Of a stretch of DNA of 63,857 nt, positions 1-9,559 are shown piece by piece; within the stretch, counting starts at the first letter, position 1, and each line of letters starts with the position of its first letter. Position numbers and translations under genes: made by a program. The stretch comes from Pseudomonadota bacterium (lineage in GTDB: Bacteria > Pseudomonadota > Gammaproteobacteria > Burkholderiales > Gallionellaceae), in the NCBI GenBank assembly GCA_021783995.1, contig JAJXTH010000011.1, positions 1 through 63,857 on the forward strand, written 5' to 3'. The notes under the pieces were generated by a model. That model made no database searches. It saw nothing but the letters and a program-made list of their open reading frames with translations, and was not told the DNA's origin.

Positions 1-120
1 ATCACACAACAGGAAATAAACCACGCGATGAAACGATTGAACAACAGACCAAGAAAACGACTTGGATTCCTTACGCCAAGTCAGGTATTCTTCAACTCAG
101 GCGTTGCACTTCAAATTTGA
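1..120 (+). CDS. IS30-family transposase, C-terminal 39 residues (partial)
   Basis: Frame 1 is open from base 1 to a TGA at 118-120 and reads ITQQEINHAMKRLNNRPRKR, then LGFLTPSQVFFNSGVALQI. The blocks LNNRPRKRLGF and LTPSQVF are typical of the C-terminal end of IS30-family DDE transposases, which cut and join the element ends. The N-terminal helix-turn-helix and the catalytic acids lie upstream of the window, so it cannot be said whether the element is intact. It reads toward the acetate permease genes, which point the other way. Confidence 0.75.
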   Translation: MTQQEINHAMKRLNNRPRKRLGFLTPSQVFFNSGVALQI

Positions 121-124
121 ATCC
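1..124 (+). mobile_element. Right end of an IS30-family insertion sequence (truncated by window edge)
   Basis: The window opens inside an IS30-type transposase gene whose stop codon is at 118-120. In IS30 elements the terminal inverted repeat lies at or just past the transposase stop. The segment around 100-124 (GTTGCACTTCAAATTTGAAT onward) is the likely right terminal repeat, but the left end is outside the window, so the repeat and target duplication cannot be confirmed. Confidence 0.6.
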
Positions 125-312
125 GCGATCATTTGCCTTTCCAAAAGTAACGTTAATTTTACGCTACCCATGGAAGACTATTTTTCGGGGGAACCTCAAT
201 GCGATCCTATCTCGATTTTCCGGCTTTTGCTGCGCTCAAGGAGCCGGGGATGTTCATGCGTGAGGGCGTCGAACACGGAGCGATTGAAGATGCCGGTAGC
301 TGTTGGCGCACT
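121..312. other. Spacer between IS30 end and the actP terminator
   Basis: No convincing gene. A 52-codon open frame on the plus strand (199-354, ATG after GGGGAA) runs straight through the actP terminator and matches nothing I recognise, so it is left uncalled. No promoter or repeat stands out. Confidence 0.5.
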
Positions 313-348
313 AAAGAAAAAAGGCCGCCGGAGTTTCCGGCGGCCTTT
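313..348 (-). terminator. Rho-independent terminator of the yjcH-actP operon
   Basis: A near-perfect hairpin with arms AGGCCGCCGGA and TCCGGCGGCCT lies 13 bases past the actP stop. Read on the minus strand it is followed by a run TTTTTTCTTT, the classical intrinsic terminator form. Confidence 0.9.
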
Positions 349-360
349 GAAGCTTGAGGC

Positions 361-2031
361 CTAGTGCACTGCGGCGCCGGCTTCCGCACCCAGGCCTGTC
401 TCCGCGCGTATCATCTGCGCGTCGAACGCGGCCCTCTCCTTCGCGGCGCTCTCGCTCTTGTCGGTCACGGAGGCGATGTAGGCCACGATGAGCACCAGGG
501 GCAGAACGACGAAGGTCGGGAAGTCATACGGGAAGATCGCGGGCCCCATCTTGAGGATCGAGGTCCATATCGTCGGGCCCATGATCAATAGGCCGATGGA
601 ACCCAGGATGCCGGTATAGCCGCCTATCACAGCCCCCCTCGTGGTGAGCCCGCGCCAGAATATTGAGAGCGCGAGTATCGGGAAGTTGGTGCAGGCCGCG
701 ATCGAGAACGTCAGGCCTACGATGTAGGCGATGTTCTGTTTCTCGAAGGCGAAACCCAGAAGCACGGCGAGTACGCCCAAGCCTATTACGCTCATCTTGG
801 ACACCCACACTTCCTGCTTCTCGGTTGCCTTTCCCTTCATGATCACGTTCGCATAGATGTCGTGCGAAAGTGCTGATGCGCCCGCCAGCGTGAGACCCGA
901 CACGACCGCGAGTATCGTCGCAAAGGCGACCGCCGCGATGAATCCCAGGAAAAGGTCACCGCCTATCGCATGGGAGAGATAGACCGCGGGCATGTTGGCG
1001 CCGCCCTTCAGATCCAGCACGCTCTTCGACAGATTCGCCACATATTCCGGGTTGTTCGCGACCAGCACGATCGCGCCGAAGCCGATGATGAAGGTCAGGA
1101 TGTAGAAGAAGCCGATGAAGCATGTGCCGTAGAGCACGGACTTCCTCGCGGCCTTGGAGTCGGTCACCGTGAAGAAGCGCATCAGGATGTGGGGAAGACC
1201 TGCCGTACCCAGCATCAGCGTGAGGCCCAGCGATATGGATTCGACCGGGTTCGCCTTGGCGCCTATCTTCACCACGGATTTCATGATGTCCAGATGCTTG
1301 GGGTGGATCGCGACTGCGTCGGAGAAGAGCTTGCCGAAGCTGAAGCCCTCGTGCGCCATCACGCCTATGGCCATCAGTGTCGCACCGCCCAAGAGCAGGC
1401 CCGCCTTGATGATCTGCACCCAGGTGGTCGCCTTCATGCCGCCGAAGGTCACATAGATGATGATCAGGCCCCCGACCACGACGATGGATTCGCGGTAGGA
1501 GATCTGCGGCACCAGCGTGTGCAGGAGTTGCCCTGCGCCGACCGCCTGACCTATCAGATACCAGATCACGACGATCAGCGAGCCTATCGCGGCCATCGTG
1601 CGCACCGGCCCCTGCTGAAGGCGGAAGGAGACGACGTCGGCGTAGGTGTACTTGCCGAGGTTGCGCAGCCTCTCGGCGATCAGGAACAGGATGATCGGCC
1701 ATCCGACCAGCCAGCCCACGGAGAAGATCAGTCCGTAGAAGCCGTTCATGTAGACCAGAGCCGCGATGCCGAGGAAAGAGGCTGCAGACATGAAGTCGCC
1801 CGCGATCGCCATGCCGTTCTGAAGACCGGTCACGCCGCGTCCTGCCGCATAGAAGTCGGTCGCGGTCTTGGTGCGGGTCGCTGCCCAGTAGGTGATGCCC
1901 AGCGTGATCGCGACGAATATCAGGAACATCGAGATCGCATGCCAGTTGAGAGGGGTATCTGCTGGAACATCGGCCGCGAATGCCAGATTCGAAAGCAGCA
2001 GGGAAGAAGCGAGTGCGATGAATTTTTTCAT
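361..2031 (-). CDS. actP: Acetate/cation symporter ActP
   Basis: A 556-residue inner-membrane protein of the sodium:solute symporter family. It takes up acetate and similar short carboxylates. The start is the ATG at 2031, which gives a cleavable-looking leader ([20 protein letters not shown]). The longer open frame upstream only reads through yjcH in another frame. About 13 hydrophobic segments follow, with the family blocks [20 protein letters not shown] and [11 protein letters not shown] near residues 50-80. The start codon overlaps the stop of yjcH by four bases (ATGA), so the two are translationally coupled, as in the usual yjcH-actP arrangement. No acetyl-CoA synthetase gene is adjacent, unlike in Escherichia coli. 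A strong terminator follows. Confidence 0.93.
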   Translation of the reverse strand: MKKFIALASSLLLSNLAFAADVPADTPLNWHAISMFLIFVAITLGITYWAATRTKTATDFYAAGRGVTGLQNGMAIAGDFMSAASFLGIAALVYMNGFYGLIFSVGWLVGWPIILFLIAERLRNLGKYTYADVVSFRLQQGPVRTMAAIGSLIVVIWYLIGQAVGAGQLLHTLVPQISYRESIVVVGGLIIIYVTFGGMKATTWVQIIKAGLLLGGATLMAIGVMAHEGFSFGKLFSDAVAIHPKHLDIMKSVVKIGAKANPVESISLGLTLMLGTAGLPHILMRFFTVTDSKAARKSVLYGTCFIGFFYILTFIIGFGAIVLVANNPEYVANLSKSVLDLKGGANMPAVYLSHAIGGDLFLGFIAAVAFATILAVVSGLTLAGASALSHDIYANVIMKGKATEKQEVWVSKMSVIGLGVLAVLLGFAFEKQNIAYIVGLTFSIAACTNFPILALSIFWRGLTTRGAVIGGYTGILGSIGLLIMGPTIWTSILKMGPAIFPYDFPTFVVLPLVLIVAYIASVTDKSESAAKERAAFDAQMIRAETGLGAEAGAAVH

Positions 2032-2339
2032 TTGGATGCCTCGCTCACGATTTCGTTGACGATGGGGTCGAAGGTCTGATTGGCGATGTAGACATAGATG
2101 CCTGTCAGCACGCAAGAGCCTATGATCACGCCTACGCCCATCAGCATGCCGACGGGAATCACGCTGTCTGCGGCGATCGGTTGGGTCAGGATGTCTGGCG
2201 TGAATGCGATCATCAGCGTGAAGCCGAAGTACATGATGCACACCAGCGCGGACAGCGTCCAGGAAAGCGTGTTGCGCCTTCTGACGAGCTCAAGGTATTT
2301 CGGGTTGTTCTGTATCTTGTTTGCTATTAACTCTGACAT
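2028..2339 (-). CDS. yjcH: DUF485 inner-membrane protein YjcH
   Basis: A 103-residue DUF485 protein, the small membrane partner normally encoded just before actP. Two hydrophobic segments (about residues 28-50 and 62-85) are visible. The start at 2339 ([18 protein letters not shown]) is chosen because GGGAGAG sits just upstream on the minus strand and because it matches the family N-terminus; the frame is open 23 codons further. Its exact role is not established; association with the acetate symporter is inferred from constant co-occurrence. Its stop overlaps the actP start. Confidence 0.9.
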   Translation of the reverse strand: MSELIANKIQNNPKYLELVRRRNTLSWTLSALVCIMYFGFTLMIAFTPDILTQPIAADSVIPVGMLMGVGVIIGSCVLTGIYVYIANQTFDPIVNEIVSEASK

Positions 2340-2511
2340 GAGTCTCTCCCTGTTGACGTTACTGTTGCAGGCGTCGATGCCTTTGCGGCATTCTTGGTTG
2401 CCCACCATTAGTGTAGCCTAATATCCCTGCAATCAAAACCTTGTGATCAGTCGGGTTGCTTGCATCGCGAAGGTTTCAGGAGCAGGATGCAGGCCTGCAC
2501 CGGGGGTTGCG

Positions 2512-5097
2512 ATGGATGATGAAGATCCACATCAGATGCCGGAAAATGCCGAGCCGCGAGGCCTGTCGCAGGCCGAGGCGGAGCGCCGACTCTTGGATCT
2601 CGGCCCCAACAGGCTGGAGAAGGTCGAGTCTATGCCCATGGCCTTCAGGCTGCTTCGGGAATTCACGCATTTCTTCGCGCTGATACTCTGGCTGGCGGCC
2701 GCCCTCGCATTCTTCGCCGAATGGCGCGAACCCGGACAGGGCATGGCAATACTGGGCTATGCGGTGCTTTGCGTGATCCTGGTCAACGGTCTCTTCTCCT
2801 TCTTCCAGGAATACCGTGCGGAAAAGGCGCTGGAGGCGCTGAGCAGCCTGCTTCCGCGCCACGCGATCGCGGTGAGGGACGGCATCGGCGTGTTGCTTCC
2901 GGTCGGTGAAATCGTGCCCGGGGATCTGCTGTTGCTCTCCGAAGGGGACGACGTGCCGGCGGACTGCAGGCTGGTCGAGGCCTATGGCGTTCGGGTCAAT
3001 GCGGCCAACCTGACCGGCGAGTCGCGCCCACAGCCGCGTTCATCGCCAGGAGATGTGCTGAACGCGGGCACCTCGCTGGTCTCCGGCAAGGCTATGGCCA
3101 TGGTCTATGCGACCGGAATGAACACCGAGTTCGGCAACATCGCGCGCCTGACGCAAACGATTGCGGAGCCACCTTCTCCGCTGCAGAAGGAGATCGCGCG
3201 CCTGTCCCGGCTGATTGCGCTGTTCGCGCTCTCGCTCGGGATAATCTTCTTTCTTGCAGGCAGTTTCATCGGTCTTTCGTTCTGGGAGGACCTGCTGTTC
3301 GCGATCGGCGTCATCGTGGCCAATGTGCCCGAGGGGCTCCTGCCCACTGTCACGCTGGCGCTCGCGATGGCGACCCAGCGCATGGCGAAGAAGAACGCGC
3401 TGGTGCGCCACCTGTCCGCGGTCGAGACGCTGGGGTCTGCAAGCGTGATCTGCAGCGACAAGACGGGGACGCTGACGGAAAACAGGATGAGCGCAGGAAA
3501 GGCATGCTACTCGGGGAACATCGGGCCGCCGGAAGACCTTCCGATGCCGATGCTCTCCGTGATGAAAAACTGCCACGATCTTCGCGCCGTGAAGCAGGGA
3601 GAAAAGACGCTCTGGCAGGGAGATCCCACCGAGATCGCGCTGCTGGAATCCACACCGCCCGGGGTGCCCGAATATCCGAGGCTTTCCGAAATCCCTTTCG
3701 ACACCGGGAGACGCCGAATGTCCGTGGTCTGCGAGACGCCAGAGGGCGCGACGCTCTATTGCAAGGGGGCGGCCGAATCGGTGTTGCCTCTTTGCAGTCA
3801 TGTCTGGTCTGAAGGATCCGTGCTGCCTCTGGACGATACGGAAAAATTGCGCCTCATGGGCATGCATGAGGAGATGGCGAGGGAAGGGCTGCGCGTGCTG
3901 GCGCTTTCTTACAGGGTGGGCGCAGAACTGGCCGAAGGGGACATGGTATTTTCAGGCTTCATCGGCCTGCGCGATCCGCCGCGTGCTGGGGTTGCCGATG
4001 CGATGCGATCCTGCCGCGAGGCGGGCATACGCGTGATCATGATCACAGGCGACCACCAGAACACGGCCAGCGCGCTGGCGAAAGAGATCGGGCTTGCCAT
4101 GAATCCCGTCACCGTGACGGGAGAGAGACTCGCGCAGATGTCCGGGGCAGAATTAGAGCTCCTTCTGGACGAACCTGAACTGATCTTCGCCCGCGCTGCT
4201 GCCGAGCACAAGTTGCGCATCGTGGAAGCGCTTCAGCGCAAGGGCGAGGTGGTCGCGGTTACGGGGGACGGCGTGAACGATGCGCCCGCGCTGAAGCGTG
4301 CGGACGTGGGGATCGCGATGGGCATCGCAGGCTCCGATGTGGCGAAGGAGTCGGCCGACATCATACTGCTGGACGACAACTTCGCGTCCATCGTCCTGGC
4401 GATAGAGGAGGGGCGCGCGGTGTACGACAACCTGCAGAAGTTCCTGGCCTACATCCTCACGCACAACGTGGCGGAGCTCGTTCCCTATCTCGCCTTCGCG
4501 CTCTTCAAGGTGCCATTGCCGCTCACGGTGATGCAGATACTCGCGATAGACCTGGGTACCGACACGCTGCCCGCGCTGGCGCTTGGCGCTGAAAGGCCGG
4601 ACAGCGATGCGATGCGGCGCCCGCCGAGAAAAATCAGCGAGCGCCTCCTGAGTTCCGGCATGATGTCTCGCGTCTATCTCTTCCTGGGACCCATGGAGGC
4701 GCTGGCCGCGATGGCCGGCTATTTTTATGTGCTGAGGAGCGGAGGCTGGCATTCCGGGCTGAATCTAGCGGCAAGTGACCCGCTCTACATGCAGGCGACC
4801 ACGGCCTGTCTTTCGGCGATCATCGCGATGCAGGTGGTCAACATCTTCCTTTGCCGCCATCCCTCTCGCCCGGCGTTCTCCATCGGTTTCAACGGGATGA
4901 TCGCCTACGGCATCGCCTTCGAGCTCGTGCTTCTCGCGCTTATCGACTACACGCCGTGGGGGAACAGGCTTTTCGGCACCGCGCCCATGGGCGCGGATGT
5001 CTGGCTGTATATACTGTTTTTCATGCCGCTGATGCTTCTTATGGAGGAGCTGCGCAAGTTTGTCGTGCGCAGGATGTCATCGGTTCCTAGGCTGTAA
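2512..5097 (+). CDS. P-type (P2, Na,K-ATPase-like) cation-transporting ATPase
   Basis: An 861-residue ATP-driven cation pump of the inner membrane. It has an N-terminal cation-ATPase domain, an actuator loop with LTGES, the phosphorylation motif DKTGTLT (Asp316), and the hinge TGDGVNDAP (584-592). Ten hydrophobic segments are expected. The M4 region reads [20 protein letters not shown], and the stretch up to the phosphorylation site ([16 protein letters not shown]) is strikingly like animal Na,K-ATPase rather than SERCA (PEGLP). M5-M6 carry [11 protein letters not shown] and [13 protein letters not shown]; the position equal to Na,K-ATPase Ser775 is His, while Asn776, Glu779, Asp804 and Asp808 equivalents are kept. 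The ion is not known; Na+, K+ or Ca2+ are possible. The start at 2512 is a choice; the frame opens at a GTG at 2443. It ends inside the tail of the convergent MCP gene. Confidence 0.85.
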   Translation: MDDEDPHQMPENAEPRGLSQAEAERRLLDLGPNRLEKVESMPMAFRLLREFTHFFALILWLAAALAFFAEWREPGQGMAILGYAVLCVILVNGLFSFFQEYRAEKALEALSSLLPRHAIAVRDGIGVLLPVGEIVPGDLLLLSEGDDVPADCRLVEAYGVRVNAANLTGESRPQPRSSPGDVLNAGTSLVSGKAMAMVYATGMNTEFGNIARLTQTIAEPPSPLQKEIARLSRLIALFALSLGIIFFLAGSFIGLSFWEDLLFAIGVIVANVPEGLLPTVTLALAMATQRMAKKNALVRHLSAVETLGSASVICSDKTGTLTENRMSAGKACYSGNIGPPEDLPMPMLSVMKNCHDLRAVKQGEKTLWQGDPTEIALLESTPPGVPEYPRLSEIPFDTGRRRMSVVCETPEGATLYCKGAAESVLPLCSHVWSEGSVLPLDDTEKLRLMGMHEEMAREGLRVLALSYRVGAELAEGDMVFSGFIGLRDPPRAGVADAMRSCREAGIRVIMITGDHQNTASALAKEIGLAMNPVTVTGERLAQMSGAELELLLDEPELIFARAAAEHKLRIVEALQRKGEVVAVTGDGVNDAPALKRADVGIAMGIAGSDVAKESADIILLDDNFASIVLAIEEGRAVYDNLQKFLAYILTHNVAELVPYLAFALFKVPLPLTVMQILAIDLGTDTLPALALGAERPDSDAMRRPPRKISERLLSSGMMSRVYLFLGPMEALAAMAGYFYVLRSGGWHSGLNLAASDPLYMQATTACLSAIIAMQVVNIFLCRHPSRPAFSIGFNGMIAYGIAFELVLLALIDYTPWGNRLFGTAPMGADVWLYILFFMPLMLLMEELRKFVVRRMSSVPRL

Positions 5098-6934
5098 GCC
5101 TGAAAGTGCTCACGGACCTGACCAGAAGGTCGGACTGCTCCTCGAGGCTCTCGGCGGCGGCAGCCGCTTCCTCGACGAGCGCGGCATTCTGCTGCGTGGT
5201 CTCGTCTATCGAGTGTATCGCATGGGCCACCGATTCTATGCCGGAACTCTGCTCCCTGCTTGCTGCGCTGATTTCCCCGGTCAGGCTGGCGATGTTCTGG
5301 AAAAGATCCACCAGTGTCTCCATCGTGCTTCCCGCCTGATGCACGAGTCCTGCGCCTCCCTCGATCTTGCCTACGGAGTCCTCGATCAGCGCCTTGATTT
5401 CCTTTGCCGCGTTGGCGCTCCTCTGAGCCAGATTGCGGACTTCGGACGCGACGACGGCAAAGCCCCTGCCCTGTTCTCCTGCCCTTGCCGCTTCGACGGC
5501 CGCATTGAGCGCAAGGATATTGGTCTGGAAGGCGATGGAATCGATGATCCCTATGATGTCGCCTATCTTGCGTGAACTTGCCTGGATGGCGGTCATCGTG
5601 GACGCGATGTTCTTCATCATGGCCGAACCCTCGTTCACGACTTCGTTGGCGTTGCCGGTAAGCCTGTTCGCCTTGCCTGCGTTTTCCGAATTCTGCCTGA
5701 CGGTGGAGCTCAGCGCCTTCATGGAGCTCGAAGTCTTCTCGAGGCTCTCCGCCTGCTGCGAGGTCCTTTCCGCGAGATCCTGGTTGCCGGAGGCGATTTC
5801 GCTCGCGGCGGTTTCCACGGCTTCGCTGGACGACTTGATCTGTCCCACGATGTCCTTCAGTTTTTCCACCGTGGTGTTGGTGTCCTCCTTGATGCTGCCG
5901 AAGAGTCCGTGGAAATCCTCTTCCACCTTCTGGGTCAGATCTCCGGCGGAAATGGCCTTGAGCACCGAGGCCACGCTGTTGAGTCCGGTCTGTATGGTTT
6001 CCATCAGCCTGTTGAGGCCATTGGCGAGATCGAGAAAGAAACCGTCCTTGCCTTGCGTTGCCAGGCGTTTTTCGAAGTCTCCGTCCGCCGCATGGAAGAC
6101 GAGTTCGGCGACTTCCTCCTGGACCAGCCTGTGTATCTTAAGGTTTTCCTCCTCCATCCTCTTGTTGTTCTCGAGGATGTCCAGGGAACGGTTGGTTGCC
6201 TCCAGGGATTTCGCATAGGCGCCGTGCAGCCCGACGGGCTGAGCTTTCCTGAAGAACCTGTTCTGGCTGGCCAGCCTCAAAGCGGTTTCCTGATCCCTGA
6301 AACAGGTCTCCATCTGATCCAGCATGTTGTTGATGTTCCAGCAAAGCTGCCCGATTTCGTCCTTCTCGCCGATGTTGGTGATCCTTCCCGAGAGCTTGCC
6401 CATGACCACGTTGCTCACGATACTCTGCAGATTCGCTATCCTCGCATCCCCGGTTTTCTTTGCACCGAGCAGCGATTCGATGCGCTCCATCATCAGGTTG
6501 AAGCCGAGACACAGCTCTTCGATCTCGTCGTTTCCTGTTGTGCCGGCAATCCTTGCCGAAAATCTTCCCGCGGTGGCTTCGTTCAAGGCCTGCTGCAGTT
6601 TTCGCATCCCTGATTCCATCCCTTGTTTTTCTGCGAGCAGGGATTCGATGCGCTCCAGCAGCAGGTTGAAGTTCAGGCAAAGCCTTCCGATTTCATCGTC
6701 TCCCGCATTTTCGATTCTCACGGCAGGCATCCCGGCTGCCGCCGCGCCTGACGCACTGTTCAGGCGTTTAAGCCTCTCGTCTGGCCTGTTTTTCAGAAGC
6801 AGGGTTGCGGTGACGGAGAGTATGAAAAGCGTGGGCAACAGCCAGTTCATGCCGAAGCCGGCCCATGCAGCCAGGGTGCCCAAGCCCAGAAGAAGGCTGC
6901 AGACTGTGCTAGATTGCCATGATGAATTCTTCAT
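5087..6934 (-). CDS. Methyl-accepting chemotaxis protein with Aer-like membrane hairpin and repeated HAMP-like modules
   Basis: A 615-residue receptor. Residues 9-47 form two closely spaced membrane helices with almost no periplasmic loop, as in the aerotaxis receptor Aer. Then come three tandem HAMP-like modules keyed by DEI..LC..FN (Asp80, Asp136, Asp192), a linker, a further HAMP-like segment ([10 protein letters not shown]), and the cytoplasmic signalling domain with [20 protein letters not shown] and the tip [15 protein letters not shown]. No C-terminal CheR-binding pentapeptide is present (ends TFRLTA). It should pass a signal to CheW/CheA. There is no periplasmic sensor domain, so input probably comes from the PAS protein encoded immediately upstream, whose 3' end it overlaps by 26 bases. 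A GGGGTGAG ribosome site precedes the ATG. Its end overlaps the ATPase gene by 11 bases tail to tail. Confidence 0.9.
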   Translation of the reverse strand: MKNSSWQSSTVCSLLLGLGTLAAWAGFGMNWLLPTLFILSVTATLLLKNRPDERLKRLNSASGAAAAGMPAVRIENAGDDEIGRLCLNFNLLLERIESLLAEKQGMESGMRKLQQALNEATAGRFSARIAGTTGNDEIEELCLGFNLMMERIESLLGAKKTGDARIANLQSIVSNVVMGKLSGRITNIGEKDEIGQLCWNINNMLDQMETCFRDQETALRLASQNRFFRKAQPVGLHGAYAKSLEATNRSLDILENNKRMEEENLKIHRLVQEEVAELVFHAADGDFEKRLATQGKDGFFLDLANGLNRLMETIQTGLNSVASVLKAISAGDLTQKVEEDFHGLFGSIKEDTNTTVEKLKDIVGQIKSSSEAVETAASEIASGNQDLAERTSQQAESLEKTSSSMKALSSTVRQNSENAGKANRLTGNANEVVNEGSAMMKNIASTMTAIQASSRKIGDIIGIIDSIAFQTNILALNAAVEAARAGEQGRGFAVVASEVRNLAQRSANAAKEIKALIEDSVGKIEGGAGLVHQAGSTMETLVDLFQNIASLTGEISAASREQSSGIESVAHAIHSIDETTQQNAALVEEAAAAAESLEEQSDLLVRSVSTFRLTA

Positions 6935-7520
6935 AGCTCACCCCTTTTTCTTTCAATATGCCGATCAGATAGGAAAGAGATTCATCGCAGGCGTCCCTCG
7001 GGCCGGCTCTTTTCTCGATTTCCAGCATCTCGCGGTAAACGCTTTCGATGATGGCCACGGACGAGGCCTTCGGCGCTCTCCTCACGGAAAAGTAACCCGT
7101 GATGTTGCCGTCGGAATCGTAGTCCGGCGTGACATTCGCGAAAACCCAGTAGTAGCTGCCGTCCCTGGCGAGATTCTTCACATAGGCGAACACCTCATTG
7201 CCTCTGGAGATGTTGTCCCATAGAAACTTGAACACGCCTCTGGGCATGTCGGGATGCCGGATGACGTTGTGCTGAGTGCCGAGGAGCTCCTCTTCGGAAT
7301 AGCCGGAAAATTCGATGAATATCTCGTTTCCATAGGTTATCCTGCCCTTGGTGTCCGTCTTGGACACGATGAAGTCGTTTTCGCGCATCCTTTTTTCGCG
7401 CGAATTGGGAACAGCCTTGCCTTTCATTGCACCCCCGTCGATCGCTCCTGCCGGAGCCGTTGTTGAGCCACGCACCCGGCTATGATAAGCCATTTCCTGC
7501 GGAAGGGTATTGCAGTTCAT
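6909..7520 (-). CDS. Aer-type PAS sensor protein
   Basis: A soluble protein of 203 residues with one PAS domain. The core ([20 protein letters not shown], then [32 protein letters not shown] and GYFSVRR) follows the FAD-binding PAS domain of E. coli Aer almost step for step, so a redox or oxygen-sensing flavin is likely. The C-terminal 50 residues are helical and correspond to the linker that in Aer precedes the membrane hairpin. The start at 7520 has GTGGAGG five bases upstream; an ATG at 7427 behind GGGGGTG is the main alternative. The gene ends 26 bases inside the MCP gene, in a different frame. Confidence 0.87.
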   Translation of the reverse strand: MNCNTLPQEMAYHSRVRGSTTAPAGAIDGGAMKGKAVPNSREKRMRENDFIVSKTDTKGRITYGNEIFIEFSGYSEEELLGTQHNVIRHPDMPRGVFKFLWDNISRGNEVFAYVKNLARDGSYYWVFANVTPDYDSDGNITGYFSVRRAPKASSVAIIESVYREMLEIEKRAGPRDACDESLSYLIGILKEKGVSYEEFIMAI

Positions 7521-7586
7521 GCAAGCCTCCACAAGACGCGCGCTCTGCGGTAAGCTTGCGCTTTCAACCCATACAAGAGCATTCTA

Positions 7587-9251
7587 ATGGCCCAATATGT
7601 AATGTCCATGCTCCGCGTGAGCAAGATCGTCCCACCCAAGCGTCAGATCATCAAGGACATTTCCTTGAGCTTCTTCCCCGGAGCGAAGATAGGCCTGCTT
7701 GGCCTTAACGGCTCTGGAAAGTCCACGGTATTGAAGATCATGGCAGGCGTGGACAACGAATACGACGGCGAGGTGCAGCGCCTTCCCAACATCAACATAG
7801 GCTACCTTCCCCAGGAGCCGGAGCTCGATCCCGAAAAAACCGTGCGCCAGGAAGTCGAATCCGCCCTGGGTGAAGTGATGCAGGCTCAAGCAAAACTCGA
7901 CGAAGTTTATGCGGCCTATGCGGAGCCGGACGCCGACTTCGATGCGCTCGCTGCAGAGCAGGCAAGGCTCGAGGCTATCATCTCTGCAGGCGGTGCCGAT
8001 GCCGAGCACCAGATGGAGATCGCGGCCGATGCGCTGAGGCTTCCTCCATGGGATGCAGTGATCAAAAATCTTTCCGGCGGCGAGAAGCGGCGCGTAGCAC
8101 TCTGCAAGCTGCTCCTGGAAAAACCCGACATGCTTCTGCTTGACGAGCCCACCAACCACCTCGATGCCGAATCGGTCGAGTGGCTCGAGCAGTTTTTGGT
8201 GCGCTTCCCAGGAACGGTCGTCGCGGTCACCCACGATCGGTATTTTCTCGACAATGCAGCCGAGTGGATACTCGAGCTGGATCGCGGCCATGGCATACCG
8301 TGGAAGGGGAACTATTCATCGTGGCTGGAGCAGAAGGAGGCGAGGCTCGAGCAGGAGAACAAGCAGATCGATGCGCACATGAAGGCGATGAAGCAGGAAC
8401 TTGAATGGGTGCGCCAGAACCCGAAGGCCAGGCAGGCGAAATCCAAGGCGCGCCTGAACCGCTTCGAGGAGCTGTCGAATGTCGAATACCAGAAGCGGAA
8501 CGAGACCCAGGAAATCTTCATCCCCGTGGGCGAACGCCTCGGCAACGAGGTGATCGAGTTCGAGAACGTGTCCAAGGCGTTCGGCGATCGCCTCCTGATA
8601 GACAACCTGAGCTTCAAGATTCCTCCGGGCGCGATCGTCGGCATCATAGGACCCAATGGTGCGGGCAAGTCGACCCTCTTCAGGATGATCACCGGAAGAG
8701 AGACTCCGGACTCCGGGTCAGTTAAGACAGGCCCCACGGTCAAGCTCGCATTCGTCGACCAGTCCAGGGAAGGGCTTGCGAACGACAAGACCGTTTTCGA
8801 TGCGATCTCGGGAGGAAACGAGATACTGACCGTGGGCAAGTACGAGACACCCGCGCGCGCATATATCGGCCGCTTCAACTTCAAGGGTGCGGAACAGGGC
8901 AAGATCGTGGGCCAGCTCTCCGGCGGCGAGAGGGGGCGTTTGCATCTTGCAGAGACCCTGATCGCAGGTGGCAACGTGCTGCTGTTGGACGAGCCCTCGA
9001 ACGACCTGGACGTGGAGACCCTGCGCGCGCTGGAGGATGCACTTCTCGAATTCGCAGGTTGCGTGATGGTGATCTCGCACGACCGCTGGTTCCTCGACCG
9101 CATCGCAACGCACATCCTGGCCTGCGAGGGCGATTCGAAGTGGGTGTTCTTCGACGGCAACTACCAGGAATACGAGGCCGACAAGAAGAAGCGTCTCGGC
9201 GAGGAAGGGGCCAAGCCCAGGCGCATACGCTACAAGCCTATCAGCCGGTAG
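7587..9251 (+). CDS. ettA: Energy-dependent translational throttle protein EttA (ABC-F ATPase)
   Basis: A 554-residue soluble ABC-F protein with two nucleotide-binding domains and no membrane part. Walker A motifs are GLNGSGKST (39-47) and GPNGAGKST (355-363), with signatures LSGGEKRRV and LSGGERGRL, and Walker B LLLDEPTNHLD and LLLDEPSNDLD. The inter-domain linker and the arm insert (around 95-140) have the length typical of EttA, which binds the ribosomal E site and gates the first elongation step according to the ATP/ADP ratio. The start MAQYVMSMLRVSK matches the family. It stands alone, followed by about 300 bases of spacer and leader before metX. Confidence 0.93.
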   Translation: MAQYVMSMLRVSKIVPPKRQIIKDISLSFFPGAKIGLLGLNGSGKSTVLKIMAGVDNEYDGEVQRLPNINIGYLPQEPELDPEKTVRQEVESALGEVMQAQAKLDEVYAAYAEPDADFDALAAEQARLEAIISAGGADAEHQMEIAADALRLPPWDAVIKNLSGGEKRRVALCKLLLEKPDMLLLDEPTNHLDAESVEWLEQFLVRFPGTVVAVTHDRYFLDNAAEWILELDRGHGIPWKGNYSSWLEQKEARLEQENKQIDAHMKAMKQELEWVRQNPKARQAKSKARLNRFEELSNVEYQKRNETQEIFIPVGERLGNEVIEFENVSKAFGDRLLIDNLSFKIPPGAIVGIIGPNGAGKSTLFRMITGRETPDSGSVKTGPTVKLAFVDQSREGLANDKTVFDAISGGNEILTVGKYETPARAYIGRFNFKGAEQGKIVGQLSGGERGRLHLAETLIAGGNVLLLDEPSNDLDVETLRALEDALLEFAGCVMVISHDRWFLDRIATHILACEGDSKWVFFDGNYQEYEADKKKRLGEEGAKPRRIRYKPISR

Positions 9252-9399
9252 GAAAGCGCTGGTTCCCCGCTTATGCGGGGAAGACGAATAAAACAGTGTC
9301 TCAAATTGTTGCGAACGATAGGAACCCATTTCTATCGAAACAATCGTCAAGGAACATCGCTTTTCTCGAGTGGTTGCCGCCGATGCCGCTGTCCGAAAA
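9252..9399. other. Spacer after ettA with a lone GC hairpin
   Basis: A perfect inverted repeat TTCCCCGC-TTAT-GCGGGGAA lies at 9263-9282, 11 bases after ettA. There is no T-run, so it is at most a weak terminator or a transcript-stabilising hairpin. Nothing else is recognisable here. Confidence 0.4.
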
Positions 9400-9428
9400 T
9401 TGACACGCCAGGATAAAACGCACACACT
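9400..9428 (+). promoter_or_regulatory. Candidate sigma-70 promoter for metX-metW
   Basis: A consensus -35 box TTGACA (9400-9405) is followed after 17 bases by CACACT (9423-9428), a poor -10. Transcription from here would start close to 9435, right at the first base of the riboswitch-like aptamer, which supports the assignment despite the weak -10. Confidence 0.45.
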
Positions 9429-9435
9429 AACATCC

Positions 9436-9504
9436 GTGCCGATTTGACATCAGCTTGCCGGGGCACAGGCGCGCGACTTGCGCGCTCAAACATACCAGCT
9501 AAAG
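9436..9504 (+). promoter_or_regulatory. SAM-II-like riboswitch aptamer upstream of metX
   Basis: P1 is formed by GTGCC (9436-9440) and GGCAC (9462-9466). Its loop contains GATTTGACATCAGCTTGC and the 3' tail contains AAACATACCAGCTAAAG. These match the SAM-II (metA/SAM-alpha) pattern GATTTG, GGCTTGC, AAACA, GCTAAAG in order and spacing. A GC-rich hairpin (9469-9485, GCGCGC-GACTT-GCGCGC) is inserted before the tail. The gene downstream is metX, a typical SAM-II target. A terminator hairpin follows directly. By known logic, bound S-adenosylmethionine would lower metX expression. It has not been tested with a covariance model. Confidence 0.68.
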
Positions 9505-9511
9505 CGAGTGG

Positions 9512-9547
9512 ACCCGTTTTGGCGCAAGCAGAGCGGGTTTTTCTTTT
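9512..9547 (+). terminator. Intrinsic terminator in the metX leader (riboswitch expression platform)
   Basis: A 10-bp stem ACCCGTTTTG / CAGAGCGGGT (two G-T pairs) with loop GCGCAAG is followed by TTTTTCTTTT. It sits seven bases after the aptamer and just before the metX ribosome site GGAG (9548-9551), so it would stop leader transcripts before the coding region. Confidence 0.75.
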
Positions 9548-9559
9548 GGAGTTTTATTC

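Noticed and set aside
199..354. 52-codon ORF upstream of actP terminator
   Set aside because: Runs through the terminator hairpin, weak ribosome site, no recognisable similarity; kept only as a note in the spacer entry.
970..2079. 369-codon open frame antisense to actP
   Set aside because: Shadow frame of a GC-rich gene; His/Arg/Asp-rich composition, no family features.
361..2241. Extended 626-residue form of ActP
   Set aside because: The first 70 residues are yjcH read in the wrong frame; the signal peptide begins at the ATG at 2031.
9263..9282. TTCCCCGC-TTAT-GCGGGGAA looks like a type I-E CRISPR repeat core
   Set aside because: Only one copy, no second repeat at spacer distance, and no cas genes in the window.
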